A stretch of DNA of 64,000 nucleotides from positions 21,212,565-21,276,564 of the forward strand of contig OY987228.1 of NCBI GenBank assembly GCA_963920705.1, given 5' to 3'. Source of the stretch: Odiellus spinosus. Taxonomy: Eukaryota; Arthropoda; Arachnida; Opiliones; Phalangiidae. The position numbers were made by a program, and so were the translations under genes. The notes beneath the pieces are model-generated. The model was not told the DNA's origin and did no database searches. It saw nothing but the letters and a program-made list of their open reading frames with translations. Numbering within the stretch: the stretch's first letter is position 1; every line of letters begins with the position of its first letter. Of this stretch, positions 59,228-64,000 are shown in pieces.

Positions 59228-60862
59228 GTGATAATATTTTGGAGCAATTTAGGGAAAATATTGATAATATTTTGGAGCAATTTAGGGAAAAGATTGAAAA
59301 TATTTTGGAGCAATTTAGGGAAAATATTGATATTATTTTGTAGCAATTTAGGGAAAAGATTGTTAATATTTTGGAGCAATTCAGGGAAAAGGTTGATAAT
59401 ATATTGGAGAAATTTAGGGAAAAGATTGATAATATTTTGGAGCAATTTAGATAAAAGATTGATAATATTTTGGAGCAATTTAGAGAAAATATTGATAATA
59501 TTTTGGAGCAATTTAGGGAAAAGATTGATAATATTTTGGAGCAATTTAGGGAAAAGATTGATAATATTTTGGAGCAATTTAGGGAAAAGATTGATAATAT
59601 TTTGGAGCAATTTAGGGAAAAGATTGATAATATTTTGGAACAATTTAGGGAAAATATTGATATTTTGGAGCAATTTAGGGAAAATATTGATAATATTTTG
59701 GAGCAATTTAGGGAAAATATTGATAATATTTTGGAGTAATTTAGGGAAAAGATTGATAATATTTTGGAGCAATTTAGGGAAAAGGTTGATAATATTTTGG
59801 AGCAATTTAGGGGAAAAGATTGATAATATTTTGGAGCAATTTAGGGGAAAGATTGATAATATTTTGGAACAATTTAGGGAAAATATTGATATTTTGGAGC
59901 AATTTAGGGAAAATATTGATAATATTTTGGAGCAATTTAGGGAAAATATTGATAATATTTTGGAGCAATTTAGGGAAAAGATTGATAATATTTTGGAGCA
60001 ATTTAGGGAAAAGATTGATAATATTTTGGAGCAATTTAGGGAAAAGATTGATAATATTTTGGAGGAATTTAGGGGAAAGATTGATAATATTTTGGAGCAA
60101 TTTAGGGGAAAGATTGATAATATTTTGGAGCAATTTAGGGAAAAGATTGATAATATTTTGGAGCAATTTAGGGAAAAGATTGATAATATTTTGGAGCAAT
60201 TTAGGGAAAAGATTGATAATATTTTGGAGCAATTTAGGGAAAAGATTGATAATATTTTGGAGCAATTTAGGGAAAAGATTGATAATATTTTGGAGCAATT
60301 TAGGGAAAAGGTTGATAATATATTGGAGCAATTTAAGGAAAAGATTGATAATATTTTGGAGCAATTTTGGGAAAAGATTGATATTATTTTGGAGCAATTT
60401 AGGGAAAAGATTGAAAATATTTTGGAGCAATTTAGGGAAAAGATTGATAATATTTTGGAGCAATTTAGGGAAAAGATTGATAATATTTTGGAGCAATTTA
60501 GGGAAAAGATTGATAATATTTTGGAGCAATTTAGGGAAAAGATTGATAATATTTTGGATCAATTTAGGGAAAAGATTGATAATATTTTGGAGCAATTTAG
60601 ATAAAAGATTGATAATATTTTGGAGCAATTTAGGGAAAGGATTGATAATATTTTGGAGCAATTTAGGGAAAAGATTGATAATATTTTGGAGCAATTTAGG
60701 GAAAAGATTGATAAAATTTTGGAGGAATTTAGGGAAAATATTGATATTATTTTGGAGCAATTTAGCGAAAAGATTGATAATATTTTGGAGCAATTTAGCG
60801 AAAAGATTGATAATATTTTGGAGCAATTTAGGGAAAAGGTTGATAATATTTTGGAGCAATAT
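59228..60862. repeat. 33-bp minisatellite, about 50 units, open on both strands
   Basis: The unit reads GATAATATTTTGGAGCAA then TTTAGGGAAAAGATT, with AAAATATT, GGAAAGATT and shorter 27-bp variants. A 33-bp period keeps a frame in register, so open frames of up to 459 codons (+) and 388 codons (-) arise. In one frame the unit translates to DNILEQFREKI. Single-base indels shift that frame between units, and TTTAGATAAAAG units insert a stop in it. No constraint favours any frame, so a non-coding satellite is the simplest reading. Confidence 0.9.
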
Positions 60863-60875
60863 CAAATAATATAGA

Positions 60876-61493
60876 AGTTTTAATATTTGAAGTAGCAGAT
60901 AAGTGAAAATATTAAAAATATCCAGGAAAATCTTGATAATATTGAAAATATGAAGCAATATAAACAAATGCAAACTCTTGGGGCATTACTATCAACTCAT
61001 AATAACGCGAGTTAAACTGTTAAAAGGATAAATAGAAAGAGCTAACTATATAGAACGCGTGGAGGAATGTTTCCCACGTATACGTATGATGAATATGTCA
61101 CGAAAAGTAAAAGAATCTAATATTAATCCATTTTATTCTTTCAAGCCTCCGTCTTTTCAACCAATGTTCTCGGAACTCGCACCCTTCTCAAAAATTGGGT
61201 GACCCCCCGTACTTATAACCGTCTTAAACGAGTACTGGGGATTAAAAATACACACGAATTTTAATTTTGTATATCTTTCGCGAATCCACTCAAGCTGTGG
61301 GGGGGAAAAGAAGAGAATTTAGCTTTGCCGCTCTTTTTGATAATTTGAAGAGAGAGAGAGATAGAGGAAGGGAGATGAATCGTGGATTACCATCTTATAG
61401 AATTATTTCATTTTCTCGCGCGGGACCTTTTAATTAGTTATAAAGAAACGAGACTGAAGAGAGAGGGAGAGAGCACTGTTAGTGTACCGCTAA
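60876..61493. other. Unique region after the minisatellite
   Basis: A decayed minisatellite tail runs to about 60970 (GAAAATATTAAAAATATC). A GA run lies near 61350-61370. No gene was recognised. Confidence 0.4.
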
Positions 61494-61500
61494 GTTTTAT

Positions 61501-61837
61501 CAGAAGCCGATGAAACCCTCCTTTGAAGTCTACTACTCTAATGTTCCATATAGCGCTCCTCTCTGTATGGGTAAAATTCACAATTTTACGAGATTGGAGG
61601 GGTCCTACTTCATACCCCCTGTCTACGGAAAATTGGAAATTCTCTCTCTCCACAAACGACGACGTTTTTTTGACGAACTCCAAGGCTGCTAGAGATATTC
61701 GCTCGACGAACTCCCGCTCCGAAAATATTTACCGTTAGGAGGCGTACGAATCGCGCTTTTTGAAACTAACCCATACAGAGAGGGGTAGACAAGACCCGGA
61801 AGTAATAGACTTCAAAGGAGGGTTTCATCGGCTTCTG
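61501..61837 (+). mobile_element. MITE family MB, copy 7
   Basis: CAGAAGCCGATGAAACCC and its complement bound a 337-bp element. GTTTTAT is perfectly duplicated at 61494-61500 and 61838-61844. Same orientation as copies 1 and 4. Confidence 0.96.
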
Positions 61838-61844
61838 GTTTTAT

Positions 61845-62555
61845 AAACGTATACGTATTTTGTAACTTGGAATATGAACTGTAACACCATGCATATGTAA
61901 AGTTTCTTCTCCCCAAAAACCAGAGAAATTTGCGTTTAATGAAGGCACATTTCTCCGCGATATAAAGGGCTAGTCGATATTATTTTATTCAAAAATGTCG
62001 ATTTATTTATTGGTCTATTAACAGTTATCATTTTTATTCACGATATTTTAAGATTTTGAAGTTAATTTTAATTTAATTTTTGTGAAAAGTTAATTTATTT
62101 TTGAGAGTTTTTAAGGTATTCTAAGATTTTATTACTTTTTAGCGGTTTTTGATAATATTCTAAGGTTTTGAAGTTACTTTCCATCTGCGTGAGAAATGGC
62201 TTAGCTTTTCTAAGTTTTCTCGCGCTTATGGAGAGGGACCTTATAGATTTCAATAATAAATATATATCTGCTACAGAATATATTTCAAAATTAGGTCAGT
62301 TTAAAGGATAACGGCAAATGTTTGGCCTTAGCTTCGAACAATATAGTCCGAAATATACCTATTACGTATGCACCCTTCAGATTTAAAAGTAATTCAATGA
62401 AGCTAATGTATTTGAAGCGTTTTAGAAGATTTATCGAATTTAAGTTCAAATGGAAACTGATTTGATTTTAAATTAAACGCGGTTTTATATTCCATTCTGT
62501 TTTAAATTTAAGTGGTAGGTTTATAACGTTGTTATACGTTTCTACTTTAGTTATA
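61845..62555. other. AT-rich unique region, nothing recognised
   Basis: No open frame above 60 codons, repeat family or splice pair was found. Confidence 0.4.
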
Positions 62556-62755
62556 AAGTGAGGCTGTGACGAATTCATGAACTACAAATAGAAATTGAGC
62601 AGGGTTTTCGGAAAAACGATTCAAAATATGTCGTTGAAAAAAATTACCGCGATATTAAAAATATATATTTTACAATCGTCATTTACGAAATTTTTAAAAT
62701 TTTAAATTCTCTATATTACGTCATCACTATGATCTTGTAGCTATTGTAAAGTATT
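62556..62755 (+). mobile_element. Truncated family MA copy, left half
   Basis: TA then AAGTGAGGCTGTGACGAATT opens it. GAACTACAAATAGAAATTGA, TTTACAATCGTCATTTACGA and ATTACGTCATCACTATGATC follow. The right half is missing. Confidence 0.7.
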
Positions 62756-62889
62756 TAATACAGAAAATTCTAACTTTCCTATAGTAATTATCACTCATTT
62801 CATCAAGGGGTTTAAAATAATAAAAATAGGAAATGTTTGTGGATTTTTGACATTATATGATATTAAAATTTGGGGATGTAGTGGCACCA

Positions 62890-63425
62890 GGAGCTCAGGG
62901 CTCCCAGCGCATAGCCCAGAAAAAATTACAGGTATTATAGGTTTTAAAAGCCAAAAATATAGGTAATTTATAGGCCCAAAAATATCAATTTATAGGACAT
63001 TTTATAGGTTTTTAGTTTCGAAAAATAGGGGTTTTATAGGTAGGTTTCTCCGACATGTAATGCAATATAGGTTCTATAGCCTCTAGACCCGTCCCTCTGC
63101 CTTTCTTTGGCACTACTAGCTACTCACGCCCCTCTCGACAGTCTACCTAACCTCTAAAAAAATAAAGTAATAATTACCAGTGACCTAGGAGAGGAAACCT
63201 TTCTGCCGCAGCTTGGTTTTTTGCAATCATTTGCACCTTTTTAAGCAAAAGTATAATTTTTATAGTTATGTAGTTCATTCCATTCGAATTTTATCACCGA
63301 AATTGAACAAATTCCCCAAAAAATAGGTATTATAGGTTAAAAAGTGAAATTATAGGTTTTTATAATATCACTTCAGAATTAAAGGTAATTATAGGTATTA
63401 TAGGTGGTCTGGGAGCTGTTTCTGG
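62890..63425. mobile_element. Possible hAT-like element with TATAGG repeats
   Basis: Words such as GGTATTATAGGT and AATTTATAGG recur about a dozen times in two clusters, near 62930-63080 and 63325-63400. The outer sequences CAGGGCTCCCAG and the complement of CAGCTCCCAGAC resemble each other. It looks like family ML at 8827-9279, which carries the complementary CCTATA words. No target duplication was confirmed. Confidence 0.4.
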
Positions 63426-64000
63426 ATTATCCGCCTTCCCCAGTCACCAAAAGTATTTGACTACTATTAAACTTTAAACAAAAATAATTAACTTTGATTT
63501 CATAAAAAAAAAAATATATATATATATATTTCTACCTATACTTGCCCTTTAATATTTCTTATTAAAAGCCTTAGTCTTAGGTCTTTATTTTTCAAGGAAA
63601 ATTATCTTACGTACTAGTTGCCTAGTTTAAACGAAAACGCTTTTTAATTAAATTTCTCTTACTCCATTTTTCACTATATTCATTTCATACGGCCTGTATA
63701 TATTTCTTTTTTAATTCTCTAGCTGTTTTACTGGTTAAATCATTTGGGTTTTCGTTTAATAGGCCCCCAAATTCTTTTGCCTAGTTTTAATATTATTATA
63801 TTCATAGATATATATTTATTTATATAGATATATATATATTCTTTGGTGTTAAAAGATTTTCCCCCGTGGAAATTTTATTAATTTGGGCTATTAAAACTCA
63901 AAAATGGGACTAGGGAAAAGGTTATATACCAAGTCACAGTGTTGGAAGAGATACAAATTATCGTAGAATATGTGTTTCTTAAATGGAAAAATAAATTCCA
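63426..64000. other. AT-rich end of window
   Basis: TA dinucleotide runs lie at about 63514-63530 and 63805-63840. No gene or repeat family was recognised. Confidence 0.5.

Noticed and set aside
59225..60604. Long plus-strand open frame (459 codons) as a protein gene
   Set aside because: It lies wholly in the 33-bp satellite, slips between two translations because of an indel, and the opposite strand is equally open.
59807..60973. Minus-strand 388-codon open frame
   Set aside because: Shadow of the same 33-bp array. The translation is a monotonous Asn/Ile/Leu/Phe repeat with no start context.
1..64000. CRISPR arrays, bacterial operons, phage or integrated virus genes
   Set aside because: The tandem arrays have no spacers, and no polymerase, capsid, integrase or cas-like protein appears in any frame.

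Overview
This window looks like non-coding, transposon-rich DNA of a eukaryote, most likely an invertebrate animal. It is AT-rich but keeps many CpG and GCGC words. Splice-like signals (GTAAGT donors, polypyrimidine-AG acceptors), animal-type transcription factor words (E2F, RFX X-box, CACGTG) and dense minisatellites and MITEs all fit that. Nothing bacterial is seen: no operons, no ribosome binding sites and no long conserved ORF. I found no complete protein gene, rRNA or intact tRNA. Nearly every ORF above 60 codons lies in a repeat or shows no sign of selection. The species cannot be named from this sequence.

The best gene evidence is a set of candidate exons. An exon at 17272-17357 (+) has a good acceptor, an ATG 16 nt later, a 23-codon signal-anchor-like N-terminus and a perfect GTAAGT donor. 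A 66-bp exon-like block lies at 36512-36577 (+). A weaker minus-strand block lies at 42826-42882. The two plus-strand exons do not join in phase, so they are not consecutive exons of one transcript.

Layout. 1-5.5 kb: a small MITE with a 10-bp target duplication, a ~350-bp direct repeat pair and a 34-bp minisatellite. 5.5-9.3 kb: a stack of MITEs, some nested inside others. 10-17 kb: MITEs, an X-box-bearing dispersed repeat and the signal-anchor exon. 18-23 kb: purine- and pyrimidine-rich unique DNA. 23-29 kb: a second X-box repeat and more MITEs. 30-34.3 kb: 27-bp and 29-bp minisatellites, the second split by a MITE. 35.7-36.7 kb: a CpG-rich block, a candidate exon and a cluster of E2F-like sites. 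37-50 kb: mostly unique DNA with scattered fold-back elements. 50.7-51.5 kb: a 152-bp tandem array carrying E2F-like sites and a TCACGTGA box. 52.5-57 kb: MITEs, a 200-bp assembly gap and unique DNA. 59.2-60.9 kb: a 33-bp minisatellite open on both strands. 61.5-64 kb: more MITEs.

The most interesting pattern is that at least five non-homologous fold-back families (12 elements or so in all) share CA...TG termini and 7-bp target duplications. This suggests one unusual transposase activity mobilising several unrelated passengers. Family names used here (MA, MB and so on) are local labels, not database names.
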